NCBI GenBank assembly: GCA_009829735.1
Contig: CM020620.1
Coordinates: 29,110,951 to 29,174,950 of the forward strand
Reading direction: 5' to 3'
DNA from: Pyropia yezoensis
Lineage: Eukaryota; Rhodophyta; Bangiophyceae; Bangiales; Bangiaceae
DNA length: 64,000 nt
The notes below the pieces were generated by a model. The model did not search any database and was not told the origin of the DNA. It saw nothing but the letters and a program-made list of their open reading frames with translations. A program made the translations under genes and the position numbers. Shown piece after piece: positions 30,923 through 40,463 of this stretch (positions within the stretch are counted from its first letter, which is position 1; every line of letters begins with the position of its first letter).

Positions 30923-32527
30923 TCACGAGCCGAGCGGCGCGCCCAGGCGGCCGGCCAGCCGGCGGCCGCCTTGAAGGGACGCCACCGCCTCCCGCCCCCC
31001 CCCGACGGCGCGGCCGAGCGCCGCCGCCGCCCCGTCCATCTCCTCCTCCACACTGCACAGGGAGGAGGTGGACTCCATCGACGCCGCCTCTGCCACCGCC
31101 GCCGCCTTTGCCCGCACCGCCACCGCTACTGCCGCAGCCGGCCGCTGGGGTGGGGGGGGCGGCGCGGCCGCCGCCCCTGTCACCGCCGCCGCCGCCGTCG
31201 CCATCGTCGTGGCGGCCGCGGCGGCCGGCACGGCGCGTGTAGCGGCACACGACCGCACAGCCTCTGCAGTGGGGGGGGCCGGCCGCAGTGCTGGCACCGC
31301 TGGGGCGGGGGCGGCGGCGGCCGCAACGGCCGCCGCGGCGGTTGTGGCGGCGGCTGCTGCCCGCTGTTGGTAGCGGCAGAGGACGTCCAGCTCCAGTGCC
31401 AAGCAGCGCGCAAAGTCCCGCGCCGCCCGGGCGGCGGCGGTCAATGGCGGCGGCGGCGGCGCCGCCGCCGCCGCCGCCGCCGTTGAAGCTCCCACCTCAA
31501 GGGACGAGCACGAGCACGACGACGAGGACACCAACGACAACGCCGCCTGCGGCGGCGGGGCGGCGGCAGCGGCGGTGGCGGCGGCGGCGGCCTGGGGTGG
31601 GGGCGGCCCCCACAGCAGCGACGCACCACCAGCCACAGAACCGGCAGCGGCGGCGGCGGCGGCGGGCCCCGTTGGGCTGCCCCGGGAGCGAAAGATGGCG
31701 GCCGCGCCGCCGCCGCCCGCGTCGTTGAAGGATGCGAGCACCTGAGCCGCAACCGTGGCAGCGTCCAAGGCCGGGGCGCCCGCGGCGGCCATCACCGACG
31801 CCGTGGTGGTGCCGTGGCCGACCTCTGCCGCGGGGGGGGCCGTCCACGTGCCGCCGCCGCCGCCGCCGCCGACAGGGACTGCCACCAACGGGGCGCGGAA
31901 CGCGGCGGGTACGTGGCGGGCGGGGGGGGGCCCCGCACAGGTGCGGCGGTATCTCAGCTGGGGGGCGGTGGGAAATGCTCGCCGGGAAGGCACAGTCGCC
32001 GCAGCCGCCGCCGCCGCAGCCTCACGCTCCCGCGCCGCAGAGGCGGTGGCGGCGGCGGCGCGCTCGTCGGCCGCCCGGAGCGCCGACGCGAGCGCCGAGG
32101 CCGGGGAGCACGGCGACGACGTGGTGATCCAATTGTCGAGCACCTGCTGTGGGGAGACGCCAAAGCGGATGGCCAGGTCCGTCACGGACGCGTCGGCCTT
32201 GACGGTGACGGTGAAGAGGCGCGGCGGCTGCACCCGGTGCATGATGGACGGGTCGTACGTGCCGGCGGCGGTGCCAGTGGCGGAGCCCGCGTCGACGACA
32301 CCGCCGGCCGTCTCCACGCCCACCGGGACGGAACGGGCGGAGGAGGAGGAGGAGAAGATGGAGGAGGATGAGGAAGAGGAGGAGGAGGAAGAAGAGGAAA
32401 AGAAGGAGGGGAGGGGGGGGCCACGGCGGGCGCGACGGGGAATGGGAACGGAGGAAGACGCCGCAGGCCGGTCCATGGTGCCTTTGGGCACGCCGGCATC
32501 GTCGTGGCCGCAGCCGCACGTGTCCAT
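30923..32527 (-). CDS. Ala-rich protein with a LysM-like motif
   Basis: ATG at 32527, 534 codons without a break. Near residues 105-135 the text FTVTVKADASVTDLAIRFGV, followed by SPQQVLDNW, fits the LysM pattern (a strand, a short helix with xxLAxxFGV, and a closing xxLLxxN-like helix). The rest is dominated by Ala runs with Pro and Val, typical of GC-rich host genes, plus a Ser-rich run near residues 40-60. A short helix DFARCLALELDVLCRYQQ lies near residue 385. LysM domains commonly bind N-acetylglucosamine polymers, but intracellular LysM proteins exist and no signal peptide is visible, so the role is open. Confidence 0.55.
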   Translation of the reverse strand: MDTCGCGHDDAGVPKGTMDRPAASSSVPIPRRARRGPPLPSFFSSSSSSSSSSSSSIFSSSSSARSVPVGVETAGGVVDAGSATGTAAGTYDPSIMHRVQPPRLFTVTVKADASVTDLAIRFGVSPQQVLDNWITTSSPCSPASALASALRAADERAAAATASAAREREAAAAAAAATVPSRRAFPTAPQLRYRRTCAGPPPARHVPAAFRAPLVAVPVGGGGGGGTWTAPPAAEVGHGTTTASVMAAAGAPALDAATVAAQVLASFNDAGGGGAAAIFRSRGSPTGPAAAAAAAGSVAGGASLLWGPPPPQAAAAATAAAAAPPPQAALSLVSSSSCSCSSLEVGASTAAAAAAAPPPPPLTAAARAARDFARCLALELDVLCRYQQRAAAAATTAAAAVAAAAAPAPAVPALRPAPPTAEAVRSCAATRAVPAAAAATTMATAAAAVTGAAAAPPPPPQRPAAAVAVAVRAKAAAVAEAASMESTSSLCSVEEEMDGAAAALGRAVGGGREAVASLQGGRRLAGRLGAPLGS

Positions 32528-35500
32528 GGTGGCGGCGGCGGGAGGGCGCGACCGTTGGTCGGGGGGGTTAAAAAAAGGATATGGAAATCGAGGCGGCCGC
32601 CGAGGGAGTCGGCGTCAGCGCACGGGGGGGCAGGCGTGACAGCGGGGGTGACGGTGACAGAGGTGGTGGCGGCGGTGGCGGCAGGTGGTGGTGGCGGCGG
32701 TGTGGAGAAGGCGGAGTGCCGTGGAGGGCGCGGTGGCAGCGCACACAAGTAGGGGGAGGGGGAGGGGTGGAGGGAGGGGGCGGGGTGGCGGTTGTGGGAG
32801 CGCGCAAAGAGTAGCCAGACAAAGCGGCGGAGCACAGACCGTCAACTGGCCGCCCGGGGGGGTGGGGGATAAGTAGGCGAAGCGGCGCCGCCAGCCGGGG
32901 GGGGTGGGGTCCAACAGGGTCACACGGGCTGGGGTGTTGGCGGGGGGGGGGGGGTTGGGCGGGGTGCCTCCCGTCCCTCGTCAGGAGAGGAGGTCGTGGG
33001 GCGGGGGGGCAGCCCAGCAGCGGACCCCGGGGGGGTCCGCGGCTGGCCCCACCTGCATTGGGGCGCCGCGGGGGGCGGTCGTGCCTGGCCAGCCGCGCCC
33101 CGTCCTCCTCCCTCGCGTGGGGTCTCGGGGGACATGTGGCCTGGCTGCCATCGGCGGCGGCGGCGGCGGCGGACGGAGGCGCCGCCCCCCAACCGGCGCC
33201 TCGAGGACACGCCGCGGGGAGGTGCGTAGGGGGGGGGGGGCGGTGTGCGTGGGGGGCCCAAACTCGGCAAACCACTATGAAGCCGTTTGGCCTACTCTGA
33301 TTGGCTGGCCGAAAAAAAGTGAGGCGAGGGATGGGCCCGGCAGGGGTCGGTCGGTCTGGCGGGCAGGCTGCTGACGGACGTGCTGGGGAGGGGTGTCGGT
33401 GGTGGGGGAACCGCCACCAGGCCAGGAGCCCTCTCGCTTCCCCCCCACGCAAGACAGATAAGCTTGGGTATCACTCCCCGCACGATGGAAGATCACGTAC
33501 GGTGGAAGATCTCATGCGTGATTTAGCACGTGATCACACGTCAAGCCCAGGCCGCAAAGAGGCGTGATTAGGGGAGTGATCTGGCAGTAAGTTGAATAGT
33601 CAAACAGTACAGCAACTACATGACGGCAGGATGGGGTTACAAGCGCAATGGGATGATGTGCATGACGGAGTCCACAGTCCCAGGACGCCCCGTTGAAGAG
33701 GGAACTGGTCCCCGTACATATCGAGAATCGCGCAGGTGCGTTTGGCCTGCGCCGAGAGCGCCCACGAGTGGGCACCGCAGCCGCCCGCCGCGGTGGTCGC
33801 CCCAGCGGCCGCAGCGGCCGCGAAGCGGAGGGCAGAGGTGCAAGCCAGGTGGCGCCGCCAACGCCGCTGCCGCCGATGCCGACGCCGCCACCGCACACAG
33901 GAAGAGAACGGAAACTGGGCCACGTCTCGGCCCCCTATTTTTCCGTACCTGACCCTTCCGCTGGCATTCCCCCGCTGACCGCCTTAGCAGCCCCCTCGAC
34001 TCTGCTCACAAAGACGGCCACGACCTCCACTCCAGTGCCACATGCGGCGCTTGCATAGGCCTTCCTAGCGCGGAAGAAGGGGAAAGGGGGGGGGGTGGGT
34101 GGGTTGAGAATCTCAGGCGCGCAGTGGGGGAGTGCCATAGGGGTGGCCCCGTGTGGGGAGGGAGCAGAGAGGGAGGCTACCCCAACCTTCTTACGCAGGT
34201 CCCCGGCCTTGTCTCCTACCCCCTCGCCAATCAATGGCTGTGCATGCAGCTCGTTGAGCGCCAGAGAGCAGCGGAGAATCCCAGGTGAGGGGGTGAGTGT
34301 GTAGGCCTTTTTGCGCAGGCCTCGCGGTTGCTATGGCGCCGGCAAGCGCTTGGGAAGTCCCGCCCAGCCACTATCGCCGACGCGGTGTTCACAGCCCCGG
34401 TTCCTCTATCCCCGCTTCTGCTGACTCTCATACTGCTGCTGACTCCAACAGCTTTGGCTGCCGTCGCCTCCACCCGCGCTGACCATCACGGCCGCCCCGA
34501 CCACCTACCCCACATATGGACGGCCGCGTCTCGTCGGGGAAGGACTGCGTTAGGTGGCATATGCCGCAGCGGGCCTCTGCTCGCCGCTGAAGTTTTCTGG
34601 CAGCGTTGTGGTTTGCCTGATGACCTACGACGAGGAGAGAAGGACATCGGCAGATGTGGGGCGGAGGACATTGGTGGGACTCGGTAAGGCTGCGAGTCTT
34701 CTGAGGTGTGGCATTGACCCACCAGTGCTACTTAGGACACTGCTACGTAACTAAGTATGTAGGCTCCTTTAAGCGTGACCCTCGGACCAAAGGGCGTGAT
34801 TACGCCGTGATCGGACGTGATCGGGCGTGATCGCACGTCACGCCCCGGTTTTGGGGGGTGACGCATATGTACCCAAGCCTTGACCACGCGCACAGCCGCG
34901 ACGCGACCCTGCCCGCCACCTCGCCGCCTGTCATCATTCTTGGCGGCCCGCGCGTGCACTGGGGGGTGGTGTGAGGCGGGGGCTGGGTCGCGCGGGCACC
35001 GCCGCCTCACAGCCACACCAACCGCGACGGGGTGACCAGCGGGCGTCATCACGCTGTGACCGCACGTGTCGGGGGGGGCCCCCCACGCGGCCTGTCACGG
35101 CCGACTGCTGTCAGCACGTGGGAAGCTGTGGCAGCACCCACCGTCACCGTAGCTGGAACAACAACCATTGGCTGCCAAGCAGCCCATCTCCGGAAAGCTC
35201 GAGGGGGGGTGGCCAGAACTCACCATCCAAAAAACAAGAGAGAAAAAAAAAAAGCCCAGTGTGACCGGGAATGGACGAGCGGCTCTGGACTGCGCTGGCC
35301 GGCGAGAGCGCACTCGAGAGGGACCCACAAGTCAGGTGGCGGTGGGGCTGACGAAACGAGGCCAGTTTGGAGAGGGCAGGGGGGGACGAGGGGGGGGGGG
35401 CGGCGGTTTGTGGGCACACGGCGTGGGGTGGTGGCGGAACTGCCACCGGGGAGATGGGGAGATTGACGATCAGGCGCGCCCGAGATCAAGCGAGGTGACG

Positions 35501-37829
35501 GTTCTCCCAAAAACCTTGCGATTCATCTTTCATGCGCAGCGGAGGGGCAAGGGCGGGGACAGGAGGACAAGAGGCGGGATCCACGACCACCCGCGTTGGC
35601 AGAGGACCACGCGCTTTCACCCCGCCTGCCCAGCGCCGGCGCGCTGCCAGTGTGACGCAGAGAGTGGGGGGCTGGCAGCACGTACCCACCCCACCCCCCA
35701 CCCGCCCTATATACATATTCTGCATGCCCTCCTGTGCGCCGCTCCCACCTCGGAAATGGGGACGAACCCGCGGCAGCGGACGGTGGCGGATGCCGGGGTG
35801 TATCCGCCTCCAACAAAGCCCCACGTGCCGAGCCGTCCGACGAGCCGCCCCGCGCAGACTGCCCCGCCGAGTGTCCGTCTGTACTGTACAAACGCAATCG
35901 CCTCTCCTGGGGTATCGTACAGAATACGACGTTATATAGTTGTTTGTTTACTCCAGGTCTTTGCGCCGCCACGTCGGGAGGCTGTTTTGCAGTAACCTTT
36001 TGGGACGAGGACGGGTCCTGGAGAAGCGCCACCGTCCCCCCCGCTCCTCCCCATCTGTGAGTTCTCGATTGGGAGAGCAGCGCCACTATTCCCGGCGGCC
36101 GTTGACAGAAGGAGAGGAGGGAATGGTCGTTATGGAGAAGGCAGCCGCCACCATGGAAACCGCAAGCGCCTCCATTCAGACCACAAGCGCCACCATTCAG
36201 ACCGAAAGCGCCACCAACCCACCCCATCAACGTGGGGAAGCCCACAACGACCCCCTCCTTTCCGACCGCCAGCAAGCGCCACCACCAACCCAGCCATCGA
36301 GGTCCATGTCGCGACGTGGCAAGCGCCACCACAGAGACCCCCTCTACGCACCTCTGTTTCGGTTTCGTGCGGTGCACCATTTTGCATCAGTCTGTCGCCG
36401 CGTCTGTGGGGCACACGGTTGTGCATCAACGAGTGGCGGCGGCCCAGACCCCTCCCCCTCCCTCGAGGGAATCTATCTTCGGGGTTTTCTTCACTTCATT
36501 GTATTTTTCGTGTTGGGGGGGAGGGGGGGGGGGGGGTGAGGGGCGTCCACCGCCGGAGAGAAAACGATGGGGTACATACATATTTACCGATATCGGTATC
36601 GGACCGAGTTTGGCTGAGGAGCCTCCCACGCCCGCCCGCGCCGGCGCGGGCCACGGACCCGCGTCGCGCGGCCCGGTGCGCGACCGCGCAAGAGGGCGAC
36701 GGGTGAGCGGCGGGAGATTGGCCCGGGACCATGCCCCCCCTCCAACTTTGAAACGGCAAACGCGCCTGTGTCTCTGGGGCACGTGCGGCGACGAAGAGGT
36801 TTTGAGAGGGTCTGGGGAGCGGCCATGGGCAGTGTCCCAGCCTGCGCAGGCGCTTGTGCTCTTGCTATCCTCCGCGTCGGGAGGCTCCCGCACAGCCGGC
36901 GGCACGAGCAACGGCGGAGCGGCAGCCGCTGTGCGCGTCGGCAGGGCTACCTCTAGCCAGAGCACGGCCGTCGTCGTACACTCCACGCATCACCCACCCA
37001 CGCCAACGCCTTTCCTCCCACCCCACCCACCCTCCCTTGCATGGAGGGGCGTGCCCGCCTCTGACAGAGATGGTGGGCATGCGTGTGGGGTTGACGAGCA
37101 CCCGTCCGCCCCCAGCCCCCCCCCCACCCCCCCCCCCCCAACCCCCGCCTTTCATCTCGTCGCGCTCAATGCGCTCCGCCAGTTGTGTGGTTGTGCGCCG
37201 CGGTCGCATCATCAAGCCCCCCGCAGTCAGTCACAAGGCGTTGGGGAGGGGGGGGACGGGGGGGTGGCCCGGGGATGGGGGTGACCGACGGCGGGAGGGA
37301 GCGCCGGTGGGGGAGAAACCGGCCCCGCCGGGGGGTGCAGGTAGCCCGCTAGAGCGGGGCAAAGAACGACCGCTCCACTCGGCGAGGGGAGGGGGGGGTA
37401 GTGCGGCACCCATCACCGCCCCTTAGGCAGCCACGGCGGTGGGGTGTGGGGGGAAGCGCACGCTGCGCGTCGGCGCGCCAGCCTGCAGGGCGGTAAGGGT
37501 GTGACGTGGCTGGCGCATGCTGAAGTGGTGCGTGTACGGGGCGGCGGCCGGCCTCCAACCCCACCCAGAGTGGATGCGGCCGGGTCGGGGGCCCCACCGT
37601 CCACTGCCGTTTGGGATGCCCGTCGACGGGGGGCGGCGCACGGGGCGCCGAAACCCCCCCACCCCCCCGCCGGCTCCACCGACGGGCACAGGCGCGTCGC
37701 GGGCGGCGGCGGCGGGCAAAAAATATGGGCGCACGCCGGGGGGGGGGGGCGCAGGCGGCGTGCGCGGGCGGCGCGCGCGTGCCGCGTGGGGCGCGCGGGG
37801 CCGTCGCCACCCCCGGTGCGGGGCGGGTC
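32528..37829. other. Gene-poor GC-rich region
   Basis: No frame with a recognisable domain on either strand. Notable contents: a CGTGATC-motif cluster at 34785-34850 and related motifs at 33480-33570; a 21-bp tandem (about three units, AAGCGCCACCATTCAGACC-like) at 36150-36215; and many G runs. One minus frame at 36865-37215 begins RPRRTTTQLAERIERDE before turning into Gly repeats and could be the end of a real exon. Confidence 0.5.
34785..34850. repeat. Cluster of CGTGATC motifs
   Basis: Four near-tandem copies of CGTGAT(C/T) spaced 9-10 bases, ending CGCACGTCACG. Similar motifs appear at 33510-33570 and 39115-39125. Possibly protein-binding sites; no adjoining gene was recognised. Confidence 0.5.
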
Positions 37830-38533
37830 TCATGGGGTTCCCCCAGAGGGTGTCCCCACTGCTGGCAGACTCGGGCCGACGCTGGGGCGGCGGCAAGACA
37901 CGGGCAAGGGGGGGATGGGTGGGAAGGGGGGGGGGGGGGGGGGGGTGACAAGGCCCGCGTGGGGGTTGCTGGGCAGGGGGGCTGATGGTCGCCACCCGCG
38001 GGTCTCGGACGACAGGACGGCGCGGGCACCTGCCGCCCGCTGCAAGGCAATGACCTGGCGGCACGGCGGGCACACTGGCCGGTGCCCGTGGCGGCACTCG
38101 AGCCATGGCAGGTTGTGTGGCGTGCCGCCGACACGGCCTAAAAACAAAGCACCAGGACAGAGGGTGCGTTGGGGACGAAGGCGCGAGTGGGCGGAGCAGA
38201 GTGGAACGTCAGGCGCGTCAGTTACCGCCATGCCCGGACTAAGAACTCTCTGCCACAGCACGGTCAATGGCCAGAGCCCCCCACAGGAAAAAGACACCCC
38301 GACGGCACCCACCTCCCCATCCCCCACCCCCACCCACCCAGTCCCCACGATCACCTACCCGTACGACCAACGACCCGTGCAACATTCTGGCTCTCCAGCA
38401 GCACCGGCGCGGCGGGAGTGCCCAGCAGCTCAGCGGGCGCCAGCGCCGGGCTCGCCAGCGCCGCCAGCACCTCGTCCGCGGCGCCCCCTGCCCCGCCCTC
38501 CCCTCCTCCCCCGCCCGCTCGTTGGCCGCCGCC
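37830..38533 (-). CDS. Spliced gene with a Cys/His cluster, unknown function
   Basis: An exon open from 38533 carries ADEVLAALASPALAPAELLG and PVLLESQNVARVVGRTG, then meets a donor GTAGGTGA at 38358. The intron (38358-38138, 221 bp) ends TTTTTAG. The next exon continues in phase as RVGGTPHNLPWLECRHGHRP and VCPPCRQVIALQRAAGARA, with a C-x-H-x-H-x3-C-x2-C cluster that could bind one zinc ion. Splicing keeps the frame, which supports a real gene. The 5' start is unclear: upstream text ending DEAVMDVARHW is separated by a TAG at 38534-38536 next to a poly-G stretch. The 3' end may be the stop at 37830 or an unseen splice. The family was not recognised. Confidence 0.5.
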
Positions 38534-38689
38534 CTACCAGTGTCGCGCAACGTCCATCACTGCTTCATCGAGGGCCGCCAACAGGGACGCACAGCCGGCC
38601 ACGGCCGACAGGGGCGGGGAACGTGCCGTTCGCCCCACCATCCTCCCTCCAAAAGCCGCCGTGCGTGGGGGGGGGGGGGGGGACAGCGG

Positions 38690-39650
38690 TCGTCGGTCGG
38701 GGGGATGACTCTTACGGGGGGGGGCCGTCGCCGCCCGCAGACTGCCGTGGGCACAGACGTGGGGGTGAAGGGGGGCGCTGGCGGATGTGAGGACCCGCGG
38801 TGGATCTCCACGGGGGTTGGGGAGGGGAGGGGGGGGGGGGGGCGGGGGGACGCCAGCCCACAGAGAGGCAGTGCCCGCGGACGAAGCGCCCGCAGTCCTC
38901 CCTTTGGCGGCACGGCGGTGACAGGGGATGAGGGCGGCGGCGGCGGCGGTGGCGCTGGGGGGGTCACGAACGCCGCGGTGAGGGGGATGACAAAGACGAC
39001 GGCTGCGAGCGGGGAGGCCTGGTGATAGGGAGGGGGACGGAGAGACGTGATGTGATTTTGGGTGCGCAGCGCGCGCCTGGGCGATGTGGCATAGTTTTTG
39101 CAGCATGCACGGGGCGTGATCGGTGATACATGCATTTTTAGGACGCGGTTTAGGGCGTGAGCCGCCCTCGAGCCACTAAAATTGAGGAGGCTCGTTCATT
39201 CACTAATCATTGAAGTACACTTTAAAAATATGTCTTCCGCCGTCGCCCATACTCTACGGCCGTCTGGGGGTGTGTGGGCACGTCAGCACCTTTGGCGTCG
39301 CCGGCGCGGGAGGTGACGCCTCTTCCTCATTCCCCACCGCTGCCATCTCCGGTGACGCAATCAAAGCCACCGCCGCCAACCCGGCTCCGTTACGGTAAAT
39401 AGGCGACCACACAAGAAAAATCTGTAGACGACCACACCGACCGTGATGGTCGCTTTGGTGCGCAGGCAGCAAAGGTAGCGCCACGATCCCCGCTGCCCGT
39501 CATATCACCTGTGGCGCCGCGAAAGAGGTGAACGCTCTCTCCGTCGCCTCCAGCGCGATGCTGCGGCTGGACTCTGGTGCCGGCTGTCCGAGGGCAGTCC
39601 GTGGGCTGCGGGTGGCGCACAGCACACGCAGCACCCCGTCTTTCCCTCGG
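38690..39650. other. Intergenic DNA without a supported gene
   Basis: G-rich to 39.0 kb, then average composition. No frame with a recognisable domain. Confidence 0.5.
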
Positions 39651-40463
39651 TCATGGCCCGCACTTGGCTGTGATTCGTTTCTCACCAAAAGCCCCCCGCT
39701 GCGTGGCGATAGCATCGCCGTCAGGCACTTCCCCTGCGCTGGCCTCGGGCAAAGAGCCGTTCTCCTCTGACGGTAGCGGTAGGGGCAGTAAAACGGGGAG
39801 CAGGCCTTCAAGCCTGGCCTTCAATAGGGGCAAGAAGAAGCTTTCAATGTAGGCAATACGGTCATTCAAGGCGTTTTTCGTGACCAGGAGCGCCGCATTC
39901 TCCAGCTCCAGCCGCCACTCTGTTTCGACGACCGCGCGTTGCAGCAGAGCGCTTCTTTCACGGGGGTTCTTGGTTGCCCTGTTCTTGGAGATGGGCTTCT
40001 CCATCGTCCTTGTACGGATCTTGGGTGCTGGGCTGTCGACCTCAGCGACAGTCCGACCGCCCACTAAGCCGCGCTTGTCCCGACCGGCAGCTGTTGAGGC
40101 GAACGGGGTGAGAGGTTGCCGGGCTGCTCCGCCCAGCGACGCACCGGTGCGACACATTCCAGTGTCCCTGTGCGCATGTGCTCGAGTCTGTGGGCGGCTG
40201 CCAGGATATCCCGATGAGACCAATCGGTCTTCATCGGGAAGGCAAAGCCCTAACCTGATCAAACTTCGTGAAGACGGCCAGGAGAACAACTCGGGGTAGT
40301 GCCGCGCCACCTCCCCCAGGCACGTGGAGGGATACTTATTGACGTAGCAGCCATTCCCCAAGCCGCTGGTAGACTGAGAAGAGGCCTTTTCGCTCCATTC
40401 TGCAATGAGCTCCGCATCATAGCTGACCTCGGGTGTCGAGTCCCATTCCGCCTGAAGCGTCAT
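39651..40463 (-). CDS. Hypothetical protein with a basic patch and coiled coil
   Basis: ATG at 40463, 270 codons, with ordinary amino-acid composition unlike the low-complexity frames around it. The basic stretch ISKNRATKNPRERS is followed by a heptad-like helix (LLQRAVVETEWRLELENAAL, then NDRIAYIESFFLPLLKARL). A bZIP protein is suggested by the basic-then-zipper order, but a proline in the basic stretch and the wrong Asn-Arg spacing argue against it. No neighbour helps. A decayed transposon gene is another option. Confidence 0.4.
   Translation of the reverse strand: MTLQAEWDSTPEVSYDAELIAEWSEKASSQSTSGLGNGCYVNKYPSTCLGEVARHYPELFSWPSSRSLIRLGLCLPDEDRLVSSGYPGSRPQTRAHAHRDTGMCRTGASLGGAARQPLTPFASTAAGRDKRGLVGGRTVAEVDSPAPKIRTRTMEKPISKNRATKNPRERSALLQRAVVETEWRLELENAALLVTKNALNDRIAYIESFFLPLLKARLEGLLPVLLPLPLPSEENGSLPEASAGEVPDGDAIATQRGAFGEKRITAKCGP

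Noticed and set aside
32568-34000. Minus-strand frame of 294 codons at 32568-33452
   Set aside because: Pro/Arg-rich text with no domain; overlapping frames of similar size exist on the other strand.
39651-40463. bZIP transcription factor
   Set aside because: The basic-then-zipper order is suggestive, but the basic stretch has a proline and lacks the Asn-x7-Arg spacing.
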